Assembly (NCBI GenBank): GCA_024809215.1
Contig: JANUBW010000001.1
Coordinates: 1,716,841-1,780,840, forward strand
Reading direction: 5' to 3'
From: Niastella sp. OAS944
GTDB taxonomy: Bacteria; Bacteroidota; Bacteroidia; Chitinophagales; Chitinophagaceae
Length of the DNA stretch: 64,000 nucleotides
Below, piece after piece: positions 44,500-54,581 of this stretch. A model generated the notes under the pieces. That model saw only the letters and a list, made by a program, of their open reading frames with translations, made no database searches and was not told the DNA's origin. How positions within the stretch are numbered: position 1 is the stretch's first letter; every line of letters begins with the position of its first letter. Made by a program: the position numbers and the translations under genes.

Positions 44500-45465
44500 T
44501 TATGGATTTGGCGTAGTTTCATCTACAGGAGCCGGAGTAGGCTCAGTTGGTTTTGGCTGCTCATATACATACGACTCGTCTTGCTTTTTTCCTTTAAAGA
44601 ATTTAACAATAGCGCCGAACAGGGCAACAATACCAATGATTATAAATTTCAGGAACTTAAGAATAAAAGCGCCTGCCCCTACTTTGGCTAATACCTTACC
44701 GGCAACCAACGCACCGATACCCCATGCAGCCACCTGATCTATTTTAGGATTGAAATCAGAATACTTGTTCCCTTCGGTAAACTCGGCAATATTCAATACT
44801 TTGCCGATGTCTCTTTTTACCAGGCTCAACTCACTCATTTGAGCAACCGCATTTAGCGATAATATACCTTTACGACCTAAAATACGAATGTCGTAGTTAA
44901 GGGTATGGCTGTCTTCACCACCAAATTCCAGTTCTTTCGCCCAGTGCAGTACTTTAGTGTCTTTATCGTAGTAAGGTTTTTGCGCCCAGCCTACAATATG
45001 AATAGAGGGATAACCTTGTTTTAAACGCTCTACGTTTGCTTCTTTTTCTGAAGATTGCATATTCTTCAGCATTTCATCATAATTGATCTTATCGGCGTCT
45101 TCATCTTTCACATATCCCATAGCGTCGTACGAAATAATAAATGCGTAATTGCTATCTGCATATGGGCCACCGGTTTCAGGAAACAACATACCAATAACAT
45201 CGGTACGGGCCGGGTTGCCCCAAAGATCATGTATTACGTATTGACTTTGTTCGGCATTCAGGTATTTGAAACCTTTAGGCACATTTAATTGAGCAACACC
45301 ATTGGGAAGTTTAACCGTTCCGGTTTGGTATTTCATGGCCTTGTTAACCGAATCCATCAATTTTATCTGCTGAATGAGCTGGGTGGTAAGAGAATCGTCG
45401 TCGTTTGCACGTACGATCCCACACGATACGATCAGGGCAATAAACAGGAAAAGAGCCTTTTGCAT
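44500..45465 (-). CDS. DUF2167 family membrane protein
   Basis: From ATG 45465 the product has 321 residues: signal peptide (MQKALFLFIALIVSCGIVRA), a 200-residue extracytoplasmic DUF2167 domain (TGTVKLPNGVAQLNVPKGFKYLNAEQS, VIGMLFPE, GWAQKPYYDKDTKVLHWAKELEF, LGRKGILSLNAVA), one or two hydrophobic segments near residues 255-295 and a charged Pro-rich tail. The family is widespread but has no firm function. It is a single gene between two terminators. The frame's extra upstream residues are not needed for the signal. Confidence 0.85.
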   Translation of the reverse strand: MQKALFLFIALIVSCGIVRANDDDSLTTQLIQQIKLMDSVNKAMKYQTGTVKLPNGVAQLNVPKGFKYLNAEQSQYVIHDLWGNPARTDVIGMLFPETGGPYADSNYAFIISYDAMGYVKDEDADKINYDEMLKNMQSSEKEANVERLKQGYPSIHIVGWAQKPYYDKDTKVLHWAKELEFGGEDSHTLNYDIRILGRKGILSLNAVAQMSELSLVKRDIGKVLNIAEFTEGNKYSDFNPKIDQVAAWGIGALVAGKVLAKVGAGAFILKFLKFIIIGIVALFGAIVKFFKGKKQDESYVYEQPKPTEPTPAPVDETTPNP

Positions 45466-45487
45466 ATATATTGGTTGCTTTAGATAC

Positions 45488-45530
45488 ACAAAAAAGCACC
45501 TTTCCTGCATAAAAGGAAATGTTCCTTTAA
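45488..45530 (-). terminator. weak terminator after thrC
   Basis: On the minus strand CATTTCC and GGAAAGGTG form an imperfect hairpin (about 45530-45497) followed by six T. Confidence 0.5.
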
Positions 45531-45594
45531 CATTTTTTTTACATTATTTCAATCTGCGTATCAATATGTAAACGAATAACTTACGAATATCGAT

Positions 45595-46896
45595 TTAATA
45601 TCTTCCCAGTAAAGCTTCCTTCAGGGCAGCATACTCAGGCGCTATAAGACTGCTTTGCTTGGTAAGTTTAAGCTGCTCCTCAATGGCTGCAGGCACAGGT
45701 ACCGTTTCGCCAATCACCGGCTCTACCACATCGTAGAATTTCACCGGATGAGCTGTTTCGAGGAACATACCTGCATCGCCGGTATGTTGCTGTAAATAGC
45801 GTTGTAATGCCAAATATCCAACGGCGCCATGCGGATCGGGCAGGTACTTATATTTCTCGTACACCTCTTTCATGGTGGCCCTTGTTTCATCGTCGCTGAT
45901 GCTGTAGCCGGTGAGCACCTTGCGCAGGTCGCCCAGTTTATGATGAAATAATTCGAGTATACGTACAAAGTTACTGGGGTTGCCTACATCCATGGCATTG
46001 GAAATAGTGGCCACTGCTTTTTTAGGTGCATACTCACCATTAGCCAAAAACGAAGGAACCACTGCATTGGCATTACAGGCAGCAATAAAATGTTTCACTG
46101 GCAAACCTGAAATATGTGCCAATAAGCCAGCACAAATATTTCCAAAGTTTCCGCTGGGGACAGAGATAACCGGCGGGTTCTTTTTATTAGCCCATTGTTT
46201 CCAGGCTAATACATAATAGAACTGTTGCGGTAACCAGCGTGCAACGTTTATTGAGTTGGCCGAAGTAAGGAATATTTTTTTTGTGAGTTCCTCATCAACA
46301 AACGCCTGCTTAACCATTTGCTGACAATCATCGAACGTTCCTGTTACTTCAAGTGCATGAATATTTTTACCTAATGTTGTCAGTTGTTTTTCCTGTACCG
46401 AACTCACTTTACCTGAAGGGTAAAGGATCACTACTTCTACCCCGGGTACATCATAAAAGCCATGGGCAACTGCGCCACCCGTATCGCCCGATGTAGCTAC
46501 CAGTACCACTACTTTCTCACTACGCTCATGTGCAAAATGCCCCAGGCAACGGCTCATAAAGCGGGCGCCAACATCTTTGAACGCCAGCGTTGGCCCGTGA
46601 AAAAGTTCCAGTGAAGAAATGCCATTGTTCACCGGCACCAACGGTATAGGAAAGTTGATAGTCTCTTTTACAATGCCCTGCAATGCTGCATCGGAAATGG
46701 TACCTGCAACATAGGGTTGTATAAGACGAAAAGCGATTTCTTCGTTGCTAAATTGTTCAATATTCTCAAAGAAACTTTTTTCATGCACCGGAATGGTATG
46801 CGGAAAATACAATCCCTTGTCAGGCGCCTGTCCTTTTATAGTGGCTTCCTTAAAATCAACATCGGGGGATTGTTTATTTAGACTGTAGTATTTCAT
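45595..46896 (-). CDS. thrC: threonine synthase
   Basis: ThrC turns O-phosphohomoserine into threonine with PLP. The 433-residue product (ATG 46896) has KYYSLNKQSPDVDFKEA at its start, LFHGPTLAFKDVGARFM with the PLP lysine, VATSGDTGGAVAHGF and SVPSGNFGNICAGLLA. It is the last gene of thrA-thrB-thrC. The 180-bp gap to thrB holds two heptamer arrays, so co-transcription across it is likely but not shown. Confidence 0.95.
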   Translation of the reverse strand: MKYYSLNKQSPDVDFKEATIKGQAPDKGLYFPHTIPVHEKSFFENIEQFSNEEIAFRLIQPYVAGTISDAALQGIVKETINFPIPLVPVNNGISSLELFHGPTLAFKDVGARFMSRCLGHFAHERSEKVVVLVATSGDTGGAVAHGFYDVPGVEVVILYPSGKVSSVQEKQLTTLGKNIHALEVTGTFDDCQQMVKQAFVDEELTKKIFLTSANSINVARWLPQQFYYVLAWKQWANKKNPPVISVPSGNFGNICAGLLAHISGLPVKHFIAACNANAVVPSFLANGEYAPKKAVATISNAMDVGNPSNFVRILELFHHKLGDLRKVLTGYSISDDETRATMKEVYEKYKYLPDPHGAVGYLALQRYLQQHTGDAGMFLETAHPVKFYDVVEPVIGETVPVPAAIEEQLKLTKQSSLIAPEYAALKEALLGRY

Positions 46897-46929
46897 TGTT
46901 GAATTATCATTAATGATTGGTGTTAAGCC

Positions 46930-46957
46930 GTGAATCGTCAATCGTGAATCGTGAATG
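46930..46957. repeat. four degenerate heptamers before thrC
   Basis: GTGAATC GTCAATC GTGAATC GTGAATG on the plus strand, about 34 bp upstream of the thrC start. Confidence 0.75.
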
Positions 46958-47005
46958 GCCTCGCTAGTGCTCAGATTTATTTACGACCTTGCGCCGCCTG
47001 AATTT

Positions 47006-48015
<1,010 letters not shown>

Positions 48016-48061
48016 TTTAATTTTTTGACTTATTTGAATCAATAGTCCTGTCTTAATACTA

Positions 48062-50512
48062 TTAATGTGCAGCGCGAATAATATCAGCAAACACTCCTGA
48101 TGCAGTTACTTCGGCACCGGCGCCTGCTCCTTTAACCACCAATGGCTGATCGGGGTAACGGTTGGTATAGAACAACACCACGTTATCTTTGCCATACAGG
48201 TGATAAAAATCAGATTGCGGATCTACATGTTGTAAACCAACAGAAGCTTTACCACCTTCAAAACGGGCAACAAACTTCAGCTTCTTACCGGCAGCTGCCG
48301 CTTCCTGGTAAATTTTCTTAAAATGCGCTTCCTGCTTTTCCATTTCTTTATAAAAATCATCCACACTACCAACCATACACGAAGCAGGCATAAAGGTATT
48401 ATTGGTAATATCTTCCATATCGAGGCGTTCACCCGATTCGCGGGCCAGGATCATGATCTTACGCATTACATCGGTTCCGCTCAGGTCTAACCGTGGATCG
48501 GGTTCGGTATACCCTTCATCCTGGGCCTGCTTAACTACTTGTGCAAAGCTTCTGGTACCATCGTAATTATTGAACACAAAATTCAATGTACCACTCAATA
48601 CAGCTTCAATGCGGGTAACCACATCGCCACTACGCATTAAATCGTTCAGGGTACCTATTACCGGTAAGCCGGCGCCCACATTTGTTTCAAACAAAAAGAA
48701 GGCATTGTATTCACGGGCCAGGTCTTTCAGTTTTTTATAATAAGCATATGCCGAAGAACAGGCTACTTTATTACAAGCTACTACCGAAATGCTTTTGGCC
48801 AGCAACTGATCATACACCTGTGCCACATTCTCATTGGCAGTAACATCTACAAAAACAGAGTTACGCAGGTTCTTTGAACGAACGGTTTCTACAAACTTAC
48901 TCAGGTCGCTGGCATCGCCCTGTTGCAGGTGATCGCGCCAGTTGTCAAGATCGATACCTTCATCGCTGAACGCCATCTTCTTACTGTTTGCCATACCTAC
49001 AATGCGTACCTGAAGCCGCAGGTTCTGTTGCAGATATTCCTGTTGCTGTTTTAACTGGGCAAGCAGTTTACCGCCTACATTACCGGTACCGGCAACAAAA
49101 AGGTTTATTTGTTTATAGGTAGTTTCAAAAAAATCTTCGTGTAATACGTTTATCGCTTTTTTAACATCACTTGCTGAGATCACGGCTGAAATATTTCTTT
49201 CTGATGAACCTTGTGCTATAGCTCGAACGTTAACACCGTTACGGCCAATAGCGCCAAACATTTTTCCACTTATACCAGGATGGCTTTTCATATTATCACC
49301 TACCAAGGCAACAATGGCCAGTCCTTTTTCTATACGCAATGGCTCAACGCGGCCCGTTTCAATTTCGTAAGCGAAAGTTTTATCAACTGCCAGCTTTGCT
49401 TTATCGGCCAGGGCCTCGTCAATACCAACACAAATTGAATGTTCCGAAGAACCCTGGGTGATCAGTATTACATTTATAAGATCATTTGACAACGATTCAA
49501 ACAGGCGGCGCGAAAAACCTGGTATACCAACCATGCCGCTTCCTTCCAAACTCAGCAGAGCAATTTTATTGATGCTTGAAATACCACGAATGTTATTTCC
49601 ATTTTTATGTACATCGTTCTCTATAAGAGTGCCATGATCTTCGGGTGCAAAAGTGTTCTTTATCCAAACCGGAATGTTCTTGCTCATTACAGGTTGTATG
49701 GTAGGTGGATAAATTACTTTGGCACCAAAATGCGATAGCTCCATTGCTTCCTGGTAAGAGATGTTGGGCAGTATGCGTGCATTGGGAACCAACCGCGGGT
49801 CGGCAGTCATCATACCGCTTACATCGGTCCATATTTCAAGTGTTGATGCCGTTACTGCACCGGCAATAATAGCAGCAGTATAATCGCTACCGCCTCTGCC
49901 TAAAGTAGTGGTATTGCCTTTGCCATCGGCAGCAACAAAACCAGGCACTATAAATAAACGGCTGGCCGAAACAGAGAAGAAATCATTACAAAGGGAATTA
50001 GTAACCGAAAAATCAACAGCGGCACTTCCATAGTGAGAATCGGTTCGAATAATTTCGCGGGAATCGACCCATGTATTTTCAACGCCCTGGGCATTTAAAC
50101 GGGCGGCAATAATTTTAGAGGAAAGCAATTCGCCAAAACTTACAATGCGGTCTTTGGTGCGGGCGCTTAATTCACCCAATAAAAAAACACCATTACAAAT
50201 ATCTTCTATTTCATTACAGCGTTGTTTTACCCAGCTCAATACACTGCTTTGCTGGGTTACGGGTATCAATGCTTTTACGGCTTCCAAATGTCGCTGCTCA
50301 ACTTTCTGCAACAACTCTTTATAGCTTTCATCACCAGCTGCGGCCAAACCTCCGCTTTGTAATAATACATCTGTAACCCCGCCCAAAGCCGATACAACAA
50401 CAATCGTTTTTCCCTGCGGCATACGTACTAAAGCCTGTTGAACAATGCTGCTAACCTTATTCATGTTTTCGGCATTTGCAACTGAAGTACCGCCGAACTT
50501 TAAAACCTGCAT
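48062..50512 (-). CDS. thrA: bifunctional aspartokinase / homoserine dehydrogenase
   Basis: ThrA catalyses the first and third steps from aspartate to threonine and is usually inhibited by threonine. The 816-residue protein has the aspartokinase part (about 1-290; VLKFGGTSVANAENM, LGRGGSDYTAAIIAG), two ACT-type regulatory modules (about 310-450, with GSSEHSICVGI, VAIVG-like VALVGDNM and ISAVISASD) and the homoserine dehydrogenase part (about 460-816; VAGTGNVGGKLLAQL, GTLNFVFNNYDG, GYTEPDPRLDLSGTDV). It is first in thrA-thrB-thrC. A candidate Thr/Ile-rich leader peptide lies upstream at 50634-50717. Confidence 0.96.
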   Translation of the reverse strand: MQVLKFGGTSVANAENMNKVSSIVQQALVRMPQGKTIVVVSALGGVTDVLLQSGGLAAAGDESYKELLQKVEQRHLEAVKALIPVTQQSSVLSWVKQRCNEIEDICNGVFLLGELSARTKDRIVSFGELLSSKIIAARLNAQGVENTWVDSREIIRTDSHYGSAAVDFSVTNSLCNDFFSVSASRLFIVPGFVAADGKGNTTTLGRGGSDYTAAIIAGAVTASTLEIWTDVSGMMTADPRLVPNARILPNISYQEAMELSHFGAKVIYPPTIQPVMSKNIPVWIKNTFAPEDHGTLIENDVHKNGNNIRGISSINKIALLSLEGSGMVGIPGFSRRLFESLSNDLINVILITQGSSEHSICVGIDEALADKAKLAVDKTFAYEIETGRVEPLRIEKGLAIVALVGDNMKSHPGISGKMFGAIGRNGVNVRAIAQGSSERNISAVISASDVKKAINVLHEDFFETTYKQINLFVAGTGNVGGKLLAQLKQQQEYLQQNLRLQVRIVGMANSKKMAFSDEGIDLDNWRDHLQQGDASDLSKFVETVRSKNLRNSVFVDVTANENVAQVYDQLLAKSISVVACNKVACSSAYAYYKKLKDLAREYNAFFLFETNVGAGLPVIGTLNDLMRSGDVVTRIEAVLSGTLNFVFNNYDGTRSFAQVVKQAQDEGYTEPDPRLDLSGTDVMRKIMILARESGERLDMEDITNNTFMPASCMVGSVDDFYKEMEKQEAHFKKIYQEAAAAGKKLKFVARFEGGKASVGLQHVDPQSDFYHLYGKDNVVLFYTNRYPDQPLVVKGAGAGAEVTASGVFADIIRAAH

Positions 50513-50607
50513 AACCTGAAATTAAGTTGATTTGAAATAAGTTGAATAACCCGATGCTTTCTTGATCTTTGATCTCTCTTTGAAGAGGTGAAGGTAGGTA
50601 AAACCCC

Positions 50608-50658
50608 AGTGGTAATATGGAAATGTACAACCCTTAACGGGTTGTTGTAATAGTGGTA
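50608..50658 (-). promoter_or_regulatory. leader RNA structures of the candidate thr attenuator
   Basis: ACAACCC (50645-50639) pairs with GGGTTGT (50633-50627) around GTTAA, so the leader's stop codon lies in the loop and its last Thr codons in the 5' arm. AGTGGTA near the leader start (50718-50712) is complementary to TACCACT in the Thr codons (50658-50652) and to a second TACCACT (50614-50608), so alternative pairings exist. There is no clear U run before thrA, so the final switch is not settled. Confidence 0.55.
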
Positions 50659-50717
50659 GTTGTAGCTGTGGAAGCTACCGTGTTGGAAGAAAGAATAATA
50701 TTGTTGAAAAGTACCAC
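50634..50717 (-). CDS. candidate thr operon leader peptide
   Basis: A 27-codon frame (GTG start at 50717, directly after an in-frame TAA) ends with TATTTTITTTR: nine Thr codons in all and an Ile inside the run. That is the composition of E. coli ThrL, whose Thr/Ile codons sense charged tRNA-Thr and tRNA-Ile. It lies 121 bp before thrA, 18 bp after a TATCTTTG box at 50743-50736. The start codon is a GTG without Shine-Dalgarno, which is the weak point. It is not homologous to ThrL in an alignable sense; the likeness is functional, by composition and position. Confidence 0.65.
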   Translation of the reverse strand: MVLFNNIILSSNTVASTATTTTITTTR

Positions 50718-50735
50718 TTATTAAATTGATATAAC

Positions 50736-50743
50736 CAAAGATA
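50736..50743 (-). promoter_or_regulatory. -7 box of the thr operon
   Basis: TATCTTTG on the minus strand, placing the start near 50730, about 13 nt before the leader GTG. No TTTG is visible at the -33 position. Confidence 0.55.
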
Positions 50744-50964
50744 ACACGAAAAGTCTATAACATTTGTTAGTTTTTAGTTTTTTTTGCCTCACGCTGTAAC
50801 TCAGGCCCTTCCGCAACCTTGTAACAACAAAGGTTTTGAGGCTTTATTCAAAACAATTGGGCTGAACCTATTTCTATTCAAACTTTTCAACGTACTTTCA
50901 TTGCCCGATTTTCGTTGCTGCTTGCTATAATATTATTCGCATAAAATGCCATAAACTGAAAAAC
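50744..50964. other. divergent intergenic region thr-ppc
   Basis: About 220 bp with a long run of T (50769-50786) and no gene. It must carry the ppc promoter, of which no clear TAnnTTTG copy was found. Confidence 0.4.
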
Positions 50965-53544
50965 ATGGATCACCAGTCATCAAGAGGACTGCAGCAATTT
51001 AAGAATTACGTAGGCATAAAGTTTCAGCTCTACAACAGCCTGTTTACCTCACTCCCTTTTCACCGGATTGAAAAGACCGGTATTCTGCTTTCGCTATTAT
51101 TAAATAATTGTGAAGAAGGATACAAGAAGAAGCAAAGTCCCGTGCAGATCATTGAAGAGTTCTTCGAAAAGCACACTTCTTACACAAAAGAACAGGATAA
51201 GCTCGACCTGTTGTTCCGCTTTATTCAATACGTTGAGCGGCAGGTAGTTTTGTTCGATGCGCTGGAAGATGCCTCGTTCAAAGAGATCAATGACCTGAGT
51301 GGTATTGGCACCCTGAAATACCTGGCTTCAGATGTTATGCAGGAAGGCAAAGAAGAAGAACTTGCTAAAAAGCTGGAAGACTTCTCCATTCGCCTGGTGC
51401 TCACTGCCCACCCCACACAGTTCTATCCCGGACCCGTTTTAGGTATTATTCACGACCTGTCGAAAGCACTGGCCGAAAATAATACCAACCAGATAAATAT
51501 GTACCTGCAGCAGTTGGGTAAAACGCCTTTCTTTAAAAAGGAAAAACCTACGCCATATGATGAGGCCGTTAGCCTTATCTGGTACCTGGAGAATGTATTC
51601 TACAATGCAGCCGGCCGTATTATCACCTTCCTCAACAACCAGTTCCCGCAAATGATACCAGACACCAACCCTGTTATCACCATGGGCTTCTGGCCTGGCG
51701 GCGACCGCGATGGCAACCCCTTCGTTACGGTTGATACCACACAAAAAGTAGCCGATGCATTACGTGGCAGCATTATTAAATGCTACTACCTCGAAGTGCG
51801 TAAATTAAAAAGAAGGCTTACGTTCAAAGGTGTTGATACCATACTGGCCGATCTGGAAAAACAATTGTATGAAAACATCTTCATACCCGGCCAACGCACC
51901 AACTTAAGCAAACAGGGCATACTCGATGCACTGCAAAAGATAAGAGAAATACTGATCTACCAGCACAATGGACTATTCCAACACCTGGTTGACAGCCTCA
52001 TTAATAAAGTACATGTATTTGGTTTGCACTTTGCATCGCTCGATGTTAGGCAGGATAGCAGCGTTCACGGCAAAGTATTGGAAGCAATAGCCAGCAAATC
52101 AGATATCCTTCCCCGTAACTATTCAGAGCTTTCTGAAAAACAAAAGAAGGAACTGTTATCAAAAGCGAGTGGTGATATTGGCGGACACGTTTTTGAAGAT
52201 GGTATTGAAAAAGATACGGTACTCAGCATTAAAGCCATTAAAGAAATTCAAAAGTTCAATGGCGTTGAAGGCTGCAGCCGTTATATCATAAGCCAATGTA
52301 ACAGTGCACTGAACATGCTGGAGGTTTATGGACTGTTCAAACTGACCGGCTGGAAGAATGAAGATCTTACCATTGATATAGTTCCTTTGTTTGAGACTAT
52401 CGACGACCTGCAGGAGGCTGCCGATATTATGCAGGAGTTATACGAGAATGAAGTGTATCGTAAACATTTGCAAAAACGCAGCAACCGTCAAACCATAATG
52501 CTTGGTTTTTCAGATGGCACAAAAGACGGCGGTTACCTGATGGCCAATTGGAGCATATACAAAGCCAAAGAAAAGCTAACCAGCATTTCGGCCAAATACG
52601 GCATAGATGTGGTGTTCTTCGATGGCCGTGGTGGTCCTCCAGCCCGTGGCGGTGGTAAAACGCATAAGTTCTATGCGTCTATGGGCAAGAACATTTCAAA
52701 TAAAGAAATTCAGTTAACCATACAGGGACAAACCGTAAGTTCTAACTTCGGCACCATCGATTCGGCCCAATTCAACATTGAGCAATTGTTGAATGCCGGT
52801 ATTTCGAACGACGTGTTTGCCGATAAGGAAGAAACGCTGAACCCCGAAGAAGAGGAAATTGTAAACGAACTGGCCACCGAAGGCCTGAAGGCGTACAATG
52901 AATTAAAGAACAACCCCGACTTCCTGGAGTACCTGGCGCATATCAGTCCGCTGAAGTTCTACAGCCAAACGAATATTGGCAGCCGCCCGGCCAAACGCGG
53001 ATCTTCGTCGAAACTGTCGTTGAAAGACCTGCGCGCCATTCCATTCGTAGGCGCCTGGAGCCAGTTAAAACAAAACGTAACGGGTTATTATGGCGTGGGC
53101 ACTGCATTACAGGCCCTCGACAAAAAAGGCAAACTAAACGATATTAAGAAGGTTTACCGTCACTCACTGTTCTTCAAAACACTGATCGATAACTGTGAAA
53201 TGGCCATGAAGAAATGTTTCTTCCCATTAACAGAACACCTGTCGCAGGATGCCCGCTATGGCGAGATCTGGAATAAGATCTATGAAGAGTATGAGTTAAC
53301 GCAACGATATATTCTTCTTTTATCGGGCAAAAGCGAGCTGATGGCCGATTACCCGGTTGAACAGCTGTCGATACAAATGCGCGAGCGTATTGTATTACCG
53401 CTTACCACCATTCAGCAATTTGCCATGACGCGTATACGCCAAATGGAAGAACAGAACGCACAACCGCAGCATAAAGAAATATTCGAGAAGCTGGTTATCC
53501 GCAGTTCCTTCGGGATCATTAATGCGGGAAGGAATTCGGCTTAG
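50965..53544 (+). CDS. ppc: phosphoenolpyruvate carboxylase
   Basis: PEPC makes oxaloacetate from PEP and bicarbonate and so supplies carbon for the aspartate family encoded next door. The 859-residue protein has the catalytic histidine in LVLTAHPTQ (about residue 145), GFWPGGDRDGNPFVT, LHFASLDVRQDS, the second histidine-free loop GFSDGTKDGGYLMANW and FFDGRGGPPARGGG (consensus FHGRGGTVGRGGGP, so the histidine is replaced by Asp here, as in the divergent Bacteroidetes branch). The C-terminus ends INAGRNSA; the classic QNTG end is absent but the similar SFGIINAGRNS is present. It diverges from the thr operon. Confidence 0.92.
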   Translation: MDHQSSRGLQQFKNYVGIKFQLYNSLFTSLPFHRIEKTGILLSLLLNNCEEGYKKKQSPVQIIEEFFEKHTSYTKEQDKLDLLFRFIQYVERQVVLFDALEDASFKEINDLSGIGTLKYLASDVMQEGKEEELAKKLEDFSIRLVLTAHPTQFYPGPVLGIIHDLSKALAENNTNQINMYLQQLGKTPFFKKEKPTPYDEAVSLIWYLENVFYNAAGRIITFLNNQFPQMIPDTNPVITMGFWPGGDRDGNPFVTVDTTQKVADALRGSIIKCYYLEVRKLKRRLTFKGVDTILADLEKQLYENIFIPGQRTNLSKQGILDALQKIREILIYQHNGLFQHLVDSLINKVHVFGLHFASLDVRQDSSVHGKVLEAIASKSDILPRNYSELSEKQKKELLSKASGDIGGHVFEDGIEKDTVLSIKAIKEIQKFNGVEGCSRYIISQCNSALNMLEVYGLFKLTGWKNEDLTIDIVPLFETIDDLQEAADIMQELYENEVYRKHLQKRSNRQTIMLGFSDGTKDGGYLMANWSIYKAKEKLTSISAKYGIDVVFFDGRGGPPARGGGKTHKFYASMGKNISNKEIQLTIQGQTVSSNFGTIDSAQFNIEQLLNAGISNDVFADKEETLNPEEEEIVNELATEGLKAYNELKNNPDFLEYLAHISPLKFYSQTNIGSRPAKRGSSSKLSLKDLRAIPFVGAWSQLKQNVTGYYGVGTALQALDKKGKLNDIKKVYRHSLFFKTLIDNCEMAMKKCFFPLTEHLSQDARYGEIWNKIYEEYELTQRYILLLSGKSELMADYPVEQLSIQMRERIVLPLTTIQQFAMTRIRQMEEQNAQPQHKEIFEKLVIRSSFGIINAGRNSA

Positions 53545-53555
53545 ATTAGCCAGTG

Positions 53556-53576
53556 GTGAATGGTCAGTGGTGAGTG
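53556..53576. repeat. three heptamers after ppc
   Basis: GTGAATG GTCAGTG GTGAGTG, just after the ppc stop codon. ACTCACC ACTCACA ACTCATC AATCACA further on belongs to the same type on the opposite strand. Confidence 0.7.
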
Positions 53577-53588
53577 GGTTCACGATTA

Positions 53589-53637
53589 TTTAGACCCCTG
53601 AACAATAGCGAAGCTCGCAAATGTTCAGGGGTTTAAA
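53589..53637 (+). terminator. long hairpin downstream of ppc, possible 3' end
   Basis: TTTAGACCCCTGAACA (53589-53604) pairs with TGTTCAGGGGTTTAAA (53622-53637), 16 pairs of which one is G-U on the plus strand and would be a mismatch on the minus strand. No T run follows directly, so it may be an mRNA-end stabiliser instead of an intrinsic terminator. Confidence 0.55.
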
Positions 53638-53755
53638 AATTCGAGAGTTTACTCACCACTCACAACTCATCAATCACAATCTAAACAATAGCGAAGCGCG
53701 CAATTGCTCAAGGTGTTCGAAAATTCGAGAGTTCACTCACCACTCACAACTCACC
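53601..53755. repeat. two 71/72-bp imperfect direct repeats
   Basis: The unit starting AACAATAGCGAAGC and ending in ACTCACCACTCACAACTCA occurs at 53601-53671 and 53684-53755 with about a dozen differences. Confidence 0.8.
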
Positions 53756-53759
53756 AAAA

Positions 53760-53797
53760 AAAAATAAACGCACCCGGCGAAACGGATGCGTTTTCTG
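53760..53797 (-). terminator. terminator facing the minus strand with no gene upstream
   Basis: On the minus strand AACGCATCCG and CGGGTGCGTT form a stem (one G-U) followed by TTATTTTTTTT. Read on the plus strand it could also end ppc transcripts (TTTTC). Confidence 0.65.
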
Positions 53798-54334
53798 ATA
53801 ACTAAAACAACGGTAATGAAAAAAAGCATTAAATACTATTTCATTATATTACCGCACAGCATTAGTTAGTTTTGGTTACACTTTGAATATAAAACACTAT
53901 GGTTTGTGTTTAAAAAGTTCGGCAACGCAACCGTGAATTATATCGTTAGCTCACCAGTATTTTTATCTCTCCCTCACAATTTCCCTCTCAATTATTTTAG
54001 TTAGCTCAAAACGTAACACCAAAAACAATCAATAAGGGCTGGCAGGGTGAAAAATAAGCAGTTAGTTGTGGGTAGGCAATCCTCGAATTTGAAATATTAA
54101 ATAAAATACAATGTTATGATATTTTTATAATCAACAGTTATCCTTGTATTAATTTCAAAGCTTCACTCATCAACTATGGTCAAAAATACCATTTTTTATA
54201 GTCATCATGTTAAAAACATGATATATAAAATTAAATGTAATATTATCTTTTCTTCCTACTAAACCGGCTTTTTCTTTCCAAACCTGCTCATAACTGCTTC
54301 TATTTTGCTTCGGGACTTGTTTGGCTCAATCACA
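53798..54334. other. A/T-rich stretch with no clear gene
   Basis: Over 500 bp without a convincing gene. It holds an inverted repeat ATCATGTT-AAA-AACATGAT at 54204-54222. A minus-strand open frame at 54259-54528 was rejected. Confidence 0.5.
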
Positions 54335-54378
54335 GACCAAATTGAGACCAAGCCCAGACCAAACCCAGACCAAGCCCA
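54335..54378. repeat. 11-bp tandem repeat, four copies
   Basis: GACCAAATTGA GACCAAGCCCA GACCAAACCCA GACCAAGCCCA, no spacers. Confidence 0.85.
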
Positions 54379-54479
54379 GGCAAAATGTAAGATTTCCCTA
54401 TGTTTGGGCTTTGTTATGCATGTTTTAAATATTTTTTTGACCCAAACCAGGCAATAAGCTGTTATCACCCAATCCACAA

Positions 54480-54518
54480 GAAAAAAGGATACTCCCCTTG
54501 CAGGAAATATCCTTTTGT
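54480..54518 (-). terminator. terminator after the porin gene
   Basis: AAAAGGATA and TATCCTTTT form a perfect 9-bp stem with a long loop; T runs on the minus strand. It closes the porin transcript. Confidence 0.75.
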
Positions 54519-54581
54519 ATGGTAGCAATGTTTTAAGCTGTACTTAGTATTGGTTACGAACTTTGTAAACAGAACGGCGGG

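Noticed and set aside
48016..48090. Longer thrB start at 48090
   Set aside because: It overlaps the end of thrA and adds residues before the conserved homoserine kinase start; ATG 48015 fits the family.
54259..54528. An 89-codon minus-strand open frame after the porin
   Set aside because: It runs through the porin's 9-bp-stem terminator and an 11-bp tandem repeat, and its composition (Trp/Ile-rich patches) fits no family I know.
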